Made by a program: the position numbers and the translations under genes. Positions 43,828 to 51,834 of a stretch of 55,398 nt of DNA are shown piece after piece. Under the pieces are notes generated by a model that had not been told where the DNA came from, made no database searches, and saw nothing but the letters and a program-made list of their open reading frames with translations. Source of the DNA: Deltaproteobacteria bacterium (GTDB lineage Bacteria > Myxococcota_A > Polyangia > Polyangiales > Sandaracinaceae). Each line of letters begins with the position of its first letter. Positions within the stretch are counted from its first letter, which is position 1. The DNA lies in contig JAFLCL010000027.1 in the NCBI GenBank assembly GCA_017303575.1, forward strand, positions 1-55,398, written 5' to 3'.

Positions 43828-44268
43828 ATGGCGAGCCTGGTCGACGTGCTGACGGACTCAACGAAGAAGGCGGACGTGGTCCGCGACTGCCTCGAGATCA
43901 TCGACCGCGAGGTCGACGACAAGGGCGGCTTGTCGGGCATGGCGATCAAGGCCGGCTACCGCGCGGTGCAGGGCATCAAGCCGGGGTTCGTGAAGAACGT
44001 CGTCGATGATCTGCTGCCCGAGTTCGCGAAGGCGATCGAGCCGATCTACAGCGAAGGCAAGACCGCGGGGAAGGCGACCGTCTCGCACCTCGAGGGCAGC
44101 GCGAGCCGCCTCGCGGACGCGCTCCTCGGCATCACCGACGGCAAGGCGCAGCGCAGCAAGAGCGGCGTGGTGAAGGCCACCTACGATCGCCTCCGACCGA
44201 CGGCGAAGAAGAACGTGGAGCAGGCGGTGCCGCGCCTCGCGCGCCTCGTCGAGAAGTACGCGGGATGA
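43828..44268 (+). CDS. DUF6918-like small helical protein
   Basis: A 146-residue cytoplasmic helical protein preceded by a good ribosome binding site (GGAGG, 5 nt before ATG). The pattern LVDVLTDSTKKADVVRDCLE, DDKGGLSGMAIKAGYRAVQG, KPGFVKNVVDDLLPEFAKAI, GSASRLADALLGITD and RLRPTAKKNVEQAVPRLARL matches a family also seen in actinobacteria that I recall as DUF6918; no function is known. Its stop overlaps the next gene's ATG by 4 nt. Confidence 0.75.
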   Translation: MASLVDVLTDSTKKADVVRDCLEIIDREVDDKGGLSGMAIKAGYRAVQGIKPGFVKNVVDDLLPEFAKAIEPIYSEGKTAGKATVSHLEGSASRLADALLGITDGKAQRSKSGVVKATYDRLRPTAKKNVEQAVPRLARLVEKYAG

Positions 44269-44870
44269 GCAGCGCGACGGCCCTCACGCCCTCGCGCGCG
44301 CAGGTGCTCGCGCCGAGCGGCGAACGCTGGACGTGGCTCTCGATGATGGAGCGCGCGCGCACGTCGGACCTCGAGCAGATGATGCTCGCGGGCACGCCTC
44401 CGAAGATGGAGTCGCTCGTGGGCTCGGAGTGGCGCGGCGGCAATTGCGTGAAGCTCTACTCGCTGATCGGCATCCGCCGCTTCGTGAAGGGCTTCTACGA
44501 AGGACCCGAGCGCGCCTCGGGGCCGTCCCCGTTCGTGCAGGGCTACAACATCCCCTGCCCTCGCATGGCAGACGACGCGCCCACGCGCTGCAAGCCGAGC
44601 GACGACAAGCCCCACCGTCACGGCTTCTACCGCGTGCACGCGCCCGTGCCCGGCGCGCGCGACTCGTACTACATGAACTCGGTGCTGCTCGACTACGGCC
44701 TCGGAGGCAACGGCCTCTTCGGTCCGCCGCTGCGCGACTACGTCGTGCAGGTGTACCCCGACGATCCCGATCTCCTCTTGGGCAAGGCGTACGGCGCGAT
44801 CGGTCCGCTCCGCATTCCGCTCAATTTCTTCGTGCTCTCGCGCTGGCGGACGCACGACTTCCGAGGCTGA
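44265..44870 (+). CDS. Hypothetical protein
   Basis: A 201-residue protein translationally coupled (ATGA) to the DUF6918-like gene. No signal peptide. It has several Trp/Tyr-rich beta segments (VGSEWRGGNCVKLYSLIGIR, FVKGFYEGPERASG, RVHAPVPGARDSYYMNSVLL, RDYVVQVYPDDPDLLLGKAY, LNFFVLSRWRTHDFRG), suggesting a small beta-barrel or lipocalin/SRPBCC-like ligand-binding fold. I do not recognise the family. The following lipoprotein gene starts one base after its stop. Confidence 0.7.
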   Translation: MSSATALTPSRAQVLAPSGERWTWLSMMERARTSDLEQMMLAGTPPKMESLVGSEWRGGNCVKLYSLIGIRRFVKGFYEGPERASGPSPFVQGYNIPCPRMADDAPTRCKPSDDKPHRHGFYRVHAPVPGARDSYYMNSVLLDYGLGGNGLFGPPLRDYVVQVYPDDPDLLLGKAYGAIGPLRIPLNFFVLSRWRTHDFRG

Positions 44871-44871
44871 C

Positions 44872-45447
44872 GTGCGCGCACTCTCGTCCTTCTCTCTGTC
44901 TCTGTTCCTCGTGTCCTTCGGTGTGCTCGGCTGTGGTGGCGGTGGCTCGAGCTCGGGGGAGAGCACGTCGCCCAACGGCGCCCGGTCGCAGAGCACCAAC
45001 AACGGCTCGAGCACGAGCGCACAGGGTCAGGACGTCCGCGCGGGCTTCATGGACGGCTGTCGTAACGAGTGCTTCCGCGGCGGTGTGCTCACGGACTGCC
45101 CGGGCTACTGCGACTGCATGTACCAGCGCATGGAGGCCGATGGCTTCGAGCGTCGTGCGCAGCAGCTCGCGAGCCAGCCCGACAGCGTGACGTCCGATCC
45201 GTTCTTCCAGTCCGCGCTCGCAGCGTGTGGGCCTCAGGCGATCGAGGCGAGCTTCGTGAACGGCTGTGCGTCGAGCGATCCCGCGCTGCGTCCCGTGTGC
45301 GTGTGCATGCTGGGTCGCTTGTGCGAGGGCCGCACCGACGAGGGCTGCGCGATGTGGATCCTCGAGAATCCGAACTTCGGCAATGCGGCCCCCGAGGCGG
45401 CCGAGCTGCAGCGCGTCGCCGGTCTCTGCACCGGTGCGGGTCAGTGA
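44872..45447 (+). CDS. Cysteine-containing lipoprotein
   Basis: A 191-residue protein from a GTG one base after the previous stop. The lipoprotein signal LSLFLVSFGVLGC is followed by a Gly/Ser/Asn-rich linker. The mature domain is helical with eight or more Cys in spaced pairs (GFMDGCRNECFRGG, DCPGYCDCMYQRMEADGFER, AACGPQAIEASFVNGCASSD, CVCMLGRLCEGRTDEGCAMW). It resembles a small disulfide-bonded repeat of two similar halves. Function unknown. The stop codon lies inside an 18-bp direct repeat shared with the fabD leader. Confidence 0.78.
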   Translation: MRALSSFSLSLFLVSFGVLGCGGGGSSSGESTSPNGARSQSTNNGSSTSAQGQDVRAGFMDGCRNECFRGGVLTDCPGYCDCMYQRMEADGFERRAQQLASQPDSVTSDPFFQSALAACGPQAIEASFVNGCASSDPALRPVCVCMLGRLCEGRTDEGCAMWILENPNFGNAAPEAAELQRVAGLCTGAGQ

Positions 45448-45501
45448 CGGGGTGCGGGTCAGTGACGCACCGAGGTTCGTAACGGCCACCGGTCAGTGAC
45501 G
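45433..45501 (+). repeat. Short direct repeats in the lipoprotein/fabD junction
   Basis: A 17-bp sequence GGTGCGGGTCAGTGACG occurs at 45433-45449 and again at 45451-45467, with an 11-bp partial copy (GGTCAGTGACG) at 45491-45501. The first copy contains the lipoprotein stop codon. Each copy offers a TGA, so upstream translation is firmly stopped before the fabD ribosome binding site (GAGGAGAG). This probably arose by slippage duplication. Confidence 0.7.
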
Positions 45502-45511
45502 AGGAGAGACG

Positions 45512-46450
45512 ATGGGCAAGGTCGCGTTCGTGTTCCCGGGCCAAGGCTCGCAGAAGGTCGGCATGGGCAAGGAGGCGTTCGACGCGAGCGACGCTGCGCG
45601 CGCCGTGTTCGAGAGCGCGGACCGTGCGCTCGAGGGCTCGCTGTCCAAGCTGTGCTTCGAAGGCCCGGAAGAGGACCTCAAGCTCACGAAGAACACGCAG
45701 CCCGCGATCCTCACGAGCTCGATCGCGATCTTGCGCGCGTTCGGCGAGAAGCCCGACGTCGTCGCCGGGCACAGCCTCGGTGAGTACTCGGCGCACGTGT
45801 GCGCGGGCACCCTCGGCTTCGAGGACGCTGTGCGCACGGTGCGATTGCGCGGTGAGCTGATGCAGGCCGCGGTGCCCGTGGGCCAGGGCGCGATGAGCGC
45901 GATCCTCAAGCTCGAGCGCGCGCCGCTCGAGCAGATCTGCAAGGACGTGGAGACCGAGACGGGCCTCTGCTGCGAGCCGGTGAACTACAACTCACCGGGG
46001 CAGATCGTGATCGCGGGCGACGCGAAGGCCATCGAGCTCGCGGGCGAGAAGGTGAAAGCCGCAGGTGGACGCGCGATGCCGCTGCCCGTGAGCGCGCCGT
46101 TCCACTGTCGCCTGATGAAGCCCGCCGAAGAAGGCCTCGCGCCCGCGCTCGCGGCGATCGTGTTCTCGGATCCGACGCTCCCCGTGTACGTGAACGTCGA
46201 CGCGGCGCCGGTGACGAAGGGCGATGTCGCGCGCGAGGCGCTCGTGCGTCAGGTGAGCCGCTCGGTGCGCTGGGAAGACGCGATCGTGCGGATGAAGGAC
46301 GAAGGCGTGACGCTCTTCGTGGAGATCGGCACGGGCAACGCGCTGACGGGGATGATCAAGCGCACCGCCCCGGGCGTGAAGGCGATCAGCGTGCAGAAGC
46401 CCGACGACTTCGCGGCGGCCAAGGCTGCGATCGCCGAAGCGCGGGGATAG
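45512..46450 (+). CDS. fabD: Malonyl-CoA:ACP transacylase FabD
   Basis: A 312-residue acyltransferase loading malonyl units onto acyl carrier protein for fatty-acid synthesis. VAFVFPGQGSQKVGMGKEAF is the opening motif. The catalytic Ser lies in VVAGHSLGEYSAH (GHSLGEY), the substrate Arg in VRLRGELMQAAVP, NYNSPGQIVIAG lies beyond, and the catalytic His is in PVSAPFHCRLMKP. EIGTGNALTGMIKR is the usual C-terminal motif. Length and motifs are normal. No other fab genes adjoin it here, so it stands apart from a fab cluster. GAGGAGAG precedes the ATG. Confidence 0.96.
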   Translation: MGKVAFVFPGQGSQKVGMGKEAFDASDAARAVFESADRALEGSLSKLCFEGPEEDLKLTKNTQPAILTSSIAILRAFGEKPDVVAGHSLGEYSAHVCAGTLGFEDAVRTVRLRGELMQAAVPVGQGAMSAILKLERAPLEQICKDVETETGLCCEPVNYNSPGQIVIAGDAKAIELAGEKVKAAGGRAMPLPVSAPFHCRLMKPAEEGLAPALAAIVFSDPTLPVYVNVDAAPVTKGDVAREALVRQVSRSVRWEDAIVRMKDEGVTLFVEIGTGNALTGMIKRTAPGVKAISVQKPDDFAAAKAAIAEARG

Positions 46451-46488
46451 CTGTCAGCGGGCTGTGTCCTCGGCTCAGGCGCGCTCGT

Positions 46489-46553
46489 TGCCCCACGGCC
46501 TGAAGGCCGGGGCATGGGCGATCCCAGCGAAGCCCTTCGGGCTCTTCTTCTGG
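46489..46553 (+). terminator. Tandem hairpins after fabD
   Basis: TGCCCC-ac-GGCCT-ga-AGGCC-GGGGCA at 46489-46514 forms an 11-bp stem with a 2-nt bulge. It is followed by AGCCC-ttc-GGGCT (46531-46543) and a pyrimidine tract CTTCTTCT. This is probably the fabD transcript end, although the T-run is weak. The first hairpin also resembles generic REP-like elements. Confidence 0.5.
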
Positions 46554-46566
46554 CACGCTCGCAGGC

Positions 46567-48144
46567 ATGCGTGTGCTCGGTTCGTCGATCGTGATCATCT
46601 CGCTGTCGCTCGGCTGTGATCCGTCGCCAGCGCCGGTCGATTCGGGGATCGATGCTGGCTCGAGTGAAGAGATCGACGCGTTCGTGGCGCCGATCGATGC
46701 GGGTCGTGATGGTGGGCCGCCGCCTCCGCCCGAGGCCACGGGCGTGTTCCCCGATCATCGACGCACCGCGCTCGACTGGGATCGCGCGGACGAAGGCACG
46801 CCCGTGTCCGCGGCGGACGTCGATCTCGCGACCGATCGCGTGATCGATCTGCTCACGCGCACGGACTGGATGGATCTGATCGCCGATCGCGCGCACGGCT
46901 GGCCCGAGTCCGATCCCGAAGGGCGCTACTGGTATGCGACGTGGTGGAGCGGCGTGACCGTCGAGAAGCGCGGCGGCGCGATCACCTACGTGCACTCCGC
47001 CGATGGCGCGGACAACAACGGTCTCCGCACCGCGCAGCTGCTCGAGGGCGCTTGTTATGCGTGGCGTACGTGGGGCGATCCGCGTGATCGACAGCTCGTG
47101 CGTCGGCTCGCGCGCGGCCTCAGCAGCTGGGCGTACGCGATGCGGCGCAGCGAGGACGACGCCGAGCGCGGGCTCCTCGGTCGCGCCGCGTATCCGATCT
47201 CGATCGAGGACACGGAGCGCGAGATCTCGATCGACTACGACCTCGATCGACCCGGCGAGCCGGGGCCGCCGAGCTTCTACGTGCACCTCGCCGGAAACCC
47301 GTTCTGGGGCGATCTCTACGTGAAGAACGTGCGCAGCAAGGACGACATGGGTCACCTGATGCGCGCCGTCGCGTTGATCGACAGCTGTGTCGGCACGCTC
47401 GAAGACGACGAGGCCGAGGCCGATCTCGTCGAGATGCGTCGCCTCTACCAAGAGTGGGCGCAGCGCGTGGAGCACGATGGCCTCCGCATCGCGAGCCTCG
47501 ACACGAGCGGCGAGATCTACCAACCCGAGGGTGATCTCGCGGAGTACTTCGGCGGCGGCATCGAGTGCGCGGCGGCGTACGCGATCCCGCTGCTCTCGCG
47601 CTTCGACACGCTCGGCTACACCTGCCGCAACCCAGGGCTCGGTCCGGTGCCCGATCCCACGAGCGGTGTGCCGAGCGGCGCGCTCCAGATCCTCCGCACG
47701 CACCACGAAGCGGCGGCCGCGCTCGCGCTCGCGAGCGGTCGAGACGAGACCGCGCGCGATCTGCTCGAAGGCCTCGCCTCGCGTCTCGACGGCATCATGG
47801 ACGCGAACGACGCGGGCCCACTGCCCGACAACGCGCGCGCGGGCGATGTCGTGCAGCTCGTGCTCGAGTCGGCGGCCGTGGGTGTGCCGCTCACCTCGCG
47901 CGAGGTGCGCTTCCTCCACGCGCAGCTCGCGATCGCGGCAGACGGCTACGACACGAGCGGCGCCGCGTGGCACGTGCGCGACCCGGCCGTGCCCGATGGC
48001 GACTACGCGTTCGAGCCCGGCGGGCCCGGCGTGGACGTGAAGGACCTCGCCCTCTTCTTGGGCCTCTGCAGCGCGCAGTGGGTGAGCCCGAGCGGACGCG
48101 AGGTGATCGACTGCGAGCGAATCCGCGCGAGCGTGCGGCCCTGA
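46567..48144 (+). CDS. Large lipoprotein of unknown function
   Basis: A 525-residue protein. Lipoprotein signal VLGSSIVIISLSLGC is followed by an Asp/Ser/Pro linker (SGIDAGSSEEIDAFVAPIDA, then GGPPPPPE). The mature part, rich in Trp, Tyr and His, is helical (DLLTRTDWMDLIADRAHGWP, RYWYATWWSGVTVEKRG, AQLLEGACYAWRTWGDPRDR, VRRLARGLSSWAYAMRRSED, THHEAAAALALASGRDETAR). Paired helices every 50 residues or so suggest an alpha/alpha toroid like those of polysaccharide lyases and glycosidases, but no catalytic motif could be identified. The gene is monocistronic by spacing and convergent with the kinase gene. Confidence 0.75.
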   Translation: MRVLGSSIVIISLSLGCDPSPAPVDSGIDAGSSEEIDAFVAPIDAGRDGGPPPPPEATGVFPDHRRTALDWDRADEGTPVSAADVDLATDRVIDLLTRTDWMDLIADRAHGWPESDPEGRYWYATWWSGVTVEKRGGAITYVHSADGADNNGLRTAQLLEGACYAWRTWGDPRDRQLVRRLARGLSSWAYAMRRSEDDAERGLLGRAAYPISIEDTEREISIDYDLDRPGEPGPPSFYVHLAGNPFWGDLYVKNVRSKDDMGHLMRAVALIDSCVGTLEDDEAEADLVEMRRLYQEWAQRVEHDGLRIASLDTSGEIYQPEGDLAEYFGGGIECAAAYAIPLLSRFDTLGYTCRNPGLGPVPDPTSGVPSGALQILRTHHEAAAALALASGRDETARDLLEGLASRLDGIMDANDAGPLPDNARAGDVVQLVLESAAVGVPLTSREVRFLHAQLAIAADGYDTSGAAWHVRDPAVPDGDYAFEPGGPGVDVKDLALFLGLCSAQWVSPSGREVIDCERIRASVRP

Positions 48145-48179
48145 CCGATGGGCAAGTCACCGCGGAGATCGAGCGAGAA

Positions 48180-49919
48180 TCATCTCGAGACGCGAGCGCG
48201 GAGCTGACGCAGGCGCTGGCCTGCGCGGCGGCCGTCGGGGTTGGCGGGATCGAGCGTCGCGAGGAAGCCGTCGATGATGGGCACGAGCTCGGCGCCGTAC
48301 GTCTCGGCCGCGAGATCGGCGCCCTCGCGCGGGCTTCCGTCGTACGCCGCGATGCGCAGCAGGTTCGTGCGCAGGCGCGGATCGTTGCGCGCGATCGCCT
48401 CCGTCGCGAGCGCTGTGCGGTAGTGCTCGAGCGCCTCGGTGCGCGCGCCCTGGCTCATGAGCGCGTGGCCCAGCGCGAGCGGCCCGCGCGAGTCCCCCGC
48501 GTGCGTGCGGATCCATCGGGTCATGGAGAGACGCTCGCGTCGCGTGAGCGCGCGCGTGCTCGTTCGCTCCACGTAGCGACGCAGCGCAGGAGGAACGCCG
48601 CGCGACCACGGATCGATCGCGTCCTCGTCGATCGCGCCTTCGATCCCCGCATCGTCCGAGAGGGCAGCGTCGGGCTCGGCGGCTGCGTCGTGACCTGCGT
48701 CGTCGATCGCAGCATCGGGCACGCCCGCATCGCTCGGCACCGACGCATCGACGGACGACGCGAGCGCGAGAGTCGGTGCGCCAGTGGTGTCGTCGCCCGT
48801 CGCGTCCATCGCGTAGAGCGCGCCCAGACCTCCGATCGCGAGGCCGCCGACCACCAGGGCCGCGCCCAGCGCGAGCACGCGTGATGGTTGCGGCACCGGT
48901 CCCGACGCGGCGGCGAGCGTGGGCGCCGTCGCGATGGGCCCCGATCGTTTCCCCGAGATCGGGCCATCGGTGCCGCCATCGCTGCGACGCACGGCGGGCA
49001 CGAGGCCCGGCGGCAGCTCGTCTGCCAGCGCGACGAGCGCATCACGCAGCTCCGCACCGTTGCCGTGGCGCGCGTTGCGATCCTTGGCGGCGGCCTTCCC
49101 GAGCAGCGCGTCGAGCGCGCCCGCCCACGGCGCCCCAGGAAGGAGCGCGGCCACCGAAGGCAGCGGGGTCGAGATGTGATGATGCAAGAGCTCGACGGCC
49201 GATCCCTCGTAGGGCTCGCGCCCCGTGATCGACTCGAAGAGGACGAGCGCGAGCGAGTACACGTCTGCGCGCGCGTCCGCCGCCTCACCGCGACACTGCT
49301 CGGGCGACATGTACGCCGGCGTGCCCATCAACGTGCTCGCGTGGGGCGAGGTCGGATCACCACGACCCCCGCGGCTCGAGGCGTCGGCAGCGCCGGTGGG
49401 CAGCGCGCGTCCGACGAACTTCGCGAGGCCGAAGTCGAGCACCCGCGTCGCTTCGGTCCCATCCGTCTGCGCCTGGAGGAAGATGTTCGCGGGCTTGAGA
49501 TCGCGGTGCACGATGCCCTGCGCGTGCGCGTACGAGAGCGCGCTCGCGACGTCGATCGCGATCGCGATCGCATGCCCGGGCGCGAGGCCCTCTGCGATCG
49601 CGACGGCGAGCGGGCGGCCCTCGAGCTTCTCCATCACGAGGAACGGCAGGTCATCGTCGACGCCGTAGTCGAACACGGGCACGACGTTCGGGTGTGAAAG
49701 CGCCGCGAGCGACTCGGCCTCACGCTCGAAGCGCTTGCGGAGCTCGGGATCCTTCACGTGCTCGGGGTGCAGCACCTTCACCGCCACGGGCCGCTTGAGG
49801 CGCAGGTGGAAGCCCTCGTACACGGCGCCGAAGCCGCCACCGCCGAGCGGCGCATCGAGGCGGTAGCGATGATCGAGCACGCGGCCGAGCAGCGGATCGG
49901 GTGCGGTCTCGGCGGTCAT
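48180..49919 (-). CDS. PknB-like Ser/Thr protein kinase with extracytoplasmic C-terminal domain
   Basis: A 579-residue bacterial eukaryotic-like kinase. The kinase domain (residues 16-280) has the Gly loop LGGGGFGAVYEG, VAVKVL Lys, HRDLKPANIF catalytic loop, VLDFGLAKF (DFG) and GTPAYMSPEQ. Then come a Pro/Arg linker, one membrane helix (VLALGAALVVGGLAIGGLGA), an Asp/Ala-rich linker (SVDASVPSDAGVPDAAIDDA) like that of local lipoproteins, and a C-terminal helical TPR-like domain (ALGHALMSQGARTEALEHYR). It probably senses an envelope signal through the C-terminal part. The start at 49919 opens just before the kinase fold. No PASTA repeats. Confidence 0.95.
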   Translation of the reverse strand: MTAETAPDPLLGRVLDHRYRLDAPLGGGGFGAVYEGFHLRLKRPVAVKVLHPEHVKDPELRKRFEREAESLAALSHPNVVPVFDYGVDDDLPFLVMEKLEGRPLAVAIAEGLAPGHAIAIAIDVASALSYAHAQGIVHRDLKPANIFLQAQTDGTEATRVLDFGLAKFVGRALPTGAADASSRGGRGDPTSPHASTLMGTPAYMSPEQCRGEAADARADVYSLALVLFESITGREPYEGSAVELLHHHISTPLPSVAALLPGAPWAGALDALLGKAAAKDRNARHGNGAELRDALVALADELPPGLVPAVRRSDGGTDGPISGKRSGPIATAPTLAAASGPVPQPSRVLALGAALVVGGLAIGGLGALYAMDATGDDTTGAPTLALASSVDASVPSDAGVPDAAIDDAGHDAAAEPDAALSDDAGIEGAIDEDAIDPWSRGVPPALRRYVERTSTRALTRRERLSMTRWIRTHAGDSRGPLALGHALMSQGARTEALEHYRTALATEAIARNDPRLRTNLLRIAAYDGSPREGADLAAETYGAELVPIIDGFLATLDPANPDGRRAGQRLRQLRARVSR

Positions 49920-50001
49920 GCGCGGGGCCGAGGATATCCGCGCTCGCGCGACGTGCGCGCAGGTTTGACGCGGAGCCGCTCGGAGAACGACGCTCCTCCG
50001 C

Positions 50002-50850
50002 GTGTACCAGCTGCGGCGGCCGGATCCGAACCTCACGCGCTTCATCGAGCACTACTGGTTCGTCACCAGCGACGAAGGGCCCGTCGATCTGCGCGTGGAT
50101 GTGTTCGTCGATGCGCGCGCCGATCTCATCTTCAACTTCGGCGCGCCCTACACGCGACGTGTGATCGGCGGCGAAGCGAGAGAGATCGCCACCTCGAACG
50201 TCGATGGACAGCGCCTCGAGCCCATCCGCATCGAGCAGCGCGGCCTGGTGCGCACGACGGGCGTGCGCTTCCGCCTCGGCGGCCTCGCGCCCTTCGCGAT
50301 CGTGCCGCTCGCCACGCTGACCGATCGCACCGTCGCCCCACGTGACGCGCTCGGTGACGACGCGACGCCGCTCGAGGACACGCTGCGCGACACGCTCGAT
50401 CTCGACGCGCAGGCGCGTACGCTCGATGCGTTCTTTCTTCGTGCGCTCGATCGTACGCCCGACCTCGTGGCGTTCACGCGCGCGATCGCGACCGCCGAGG
50501 GCACGCACGGCGGTGCCACCGTGGAGGCCATGGCCAAGAGCGCGGCCGTCTCGAGCCGACACCTCGAGCGCCTCTTCGCGCGTCACCTCGGCGTGGCGCC
50601 CAAGACGCTCGCGCGCGTGCTCCGCTTCCAGCGCGCGCTCGGCGCGTTGATGCGCGACCCCGAGGGCACGCTCGCCGACGTGGCGGCGAACGCGGGCTAC
50701 TTCGATCAAGCGCACTTCATCAAGGACTTCCGTCGCATGACGGGCGGCGTGCCGCGCGGCTACCGCGGCTACTACCCGCCGCAGGGTCCGCACGACTTCG
50801 CGCCCAACGTGGTCGTGTTCTTACAAGAGGGCGCCGAGCAGGCGTCGTAG
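50002..50850 (+). CDS. AraC-family transcriptional regulator
   Basis: A 282-residue regulator from a GTG. The N-terminal domain (YQLRRPDPNLTRFIEHYWFV, VFVDARADLIFNFGAPYTRR, VGVRFRLGG-like TTGVRFRLGGLAPFAI) is of the DUF6597/cupin-like type that senses a small molecule. The C-terminal 100 residues are a two-HTH AraC domain (VEAMAKSAAVSSRHLERLFA, RHLGVAPKTLARVLRFQRAL, LADVAANAGYFDQAHFIKDF, then RMTGGVPRGYR). It is divergent from the kinase gene, with 82 bp between them. The next two genes, 10 and 7 nt apart, may be its targets. Confidence 0.93.
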   Translation: MYQLRRPDPNLTRFIEHYWFVTSDEGPVDLRVDVFVDARADLIFNFGAPYTRRVIGGEAREIATSNVDGQRLEPIRIEQRGLVRTTGVRFRLGGLAPFAIVPLATLTDRTVAPRDALGDDATPLEDTLRDTLDLDAQARTLDAFFLRALDRTPDLVAFTRAIATAEGTHGGATVEAMAKSAAVSSRHLERLFARHLGVAPKTLARVLRFQRALGALMRDPEGTLADVAANAGYFDQAHFIKDFRRMTGGVPRGYRGYYPPQGPHDFAPNVVVFLQEGAEQAS

Positions 50851-50860
50851 AGGAGCGCAC

Positions 50861-51286
50861 ATGGCGACGAAGAAGAGCTCGAGCAAGGGAACGAAGGACG
50901 ATCCGTGGCAGCTGAAGACGCCGCCGGGGACGGCCGACTACACGATGTACCGCGACGACACGAGCGATCCGCCGCTGCTCGTCTGTCAGGTCGGGTCGAC
51001 GAAGCTCACCTACCTCGCGCGTGTGCTCGAAGATCTGCCCGCCATGCTGACGAAGCACGGCGACTGGATGCCCCTCGGCTCGGCGGACGAGCAGAAGGAC
51101 GCGGCCGAGGGCACCGTCGAGGCGTGGGGCCGCAGCGAGAGCAACCCCGTGAAGGGCTGGTACGGACAGAAGAAGGGCTACCGCGGTCGCCTCGCGATGT
51201 ACGTGCCGCCGCTCTGCGAGCTGCTCGGCACCGTGGAGCTCGAGCACAACGCGAAGAACAACCGCGTCCGCGCGAAGGGGAAGTGA
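50861..51286 (+). CDS. DUF6855-like small protein
   Basis: A 141-residue cytoplasmic protein. The N-terminus is Lys/Ser-rich (ATKKSSSKGTKDDP). The core WQLKTPPGTADYTMYRDDTS, VCQVGSTKLTYLARVLEDLP, HGDWMPLGSADEQKDAAEGT, VEAWGRSESNPVKGWYGQKK and PPLCELLGTVELEHNAKNNR matches a widespread family I recall as DUF6855; its function is unknown. It starts 10 nt after the AraC gene's stop and ends 7 nt before the SRPBCC gene, so the three are likely one transcript. Confidence 0.78.
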   Translation: MATKKSSSKGTKDDPWQLKTPPGTADYTMYRDDTSDPPLLVCQVGSTKLTYLARVLEDLPAMLTKHGDWMPLGSADEQKDAAEGTVEAWGRSESNPVKGWYGQKKGYRGRLAMYVPPLCELLGTVELEHNAKNNRVRAKGK

Positions 51287-51293
51287 GCGCTCC

Positions 51294-51731
51294 ATGGCCG
51301 ACAAGAACGAGTCTGCGTTCTCGCTCCGCTACGCAGTGAAGACGACCATCGCTGCACCGCCCTCGCGCGTGTGGGCCAAGCTCACCGACGCTGCCGGCTT
51401 CCCTTCGTGGAACTCGACGGTCACCTCGATCGAGGGCCCGATCGCGCTCGGTCAGAAGCTCGCGATCCGCGTGCCGGTGTCGGATCGCACGTTCACCCCG
51501 AAGGTCGCCGTGTTCGAGCCCGAGCAGCGCATGGTGTGGAAGGACGGCTTCTTCCCGATGTTCGAGGGCGCGCGCACGTACACGCTCACGACGAACGGAA
51601 GCGGCACCGACTTCGAGATGGTCGAGCACTTCCGCGGCGCGATGCTCCCGATGATCAAGGGCTCGCTCCCCGACTTCGCGCCGATCTTCGATCGCTACGC
51701 CGCCGACCTGAAGAAGGCCTGCGAGTCCTGA
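51294..51731 (+). CDS. SRPBCC-domain protein
   Basis: A 145-residue START-like (SRPBCC) protein. YAVKTTIAAPPSRVWAKLTD is the opening strand and helix, AAGFPSWNSTVTSIEGPIAL the conserved W region, VFEPEQRMVWKDGFFPMFEG the central sheet, and MLPMIKGSLPDFAPIFDRYA the long C-terminal helix that closes the ligand cavity. Such proteins bind lipids, polyketides or aromatic compounds. Likely in one operon with the AraC and DUF6855-like genes. Confidence 0.88.
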   Translation: MADKNESAFSLRYAVKTTIAAPPSRVWAKLTDAAGFPSWNSTVTSIEGPIALGQKLAIRVPVSDRTFTPKVAVFEPEQRMVWKDGFFPMFEGARTYTLTTNGSGTDFEMVEHFRGAMLPMIKGSLPDFAPIFDRYAADLKKACES

Positions 51732-51834
51732 GGCCGTCAGGCTCGGCGCGGAGGAGCGTCTCGCATCGGCCTTGCGCATGCGTGGGGCTGCGGCACGCTC
51801 GCGGCCCTGCTTCCCCCCGCAGGGCCGAGGTTCC

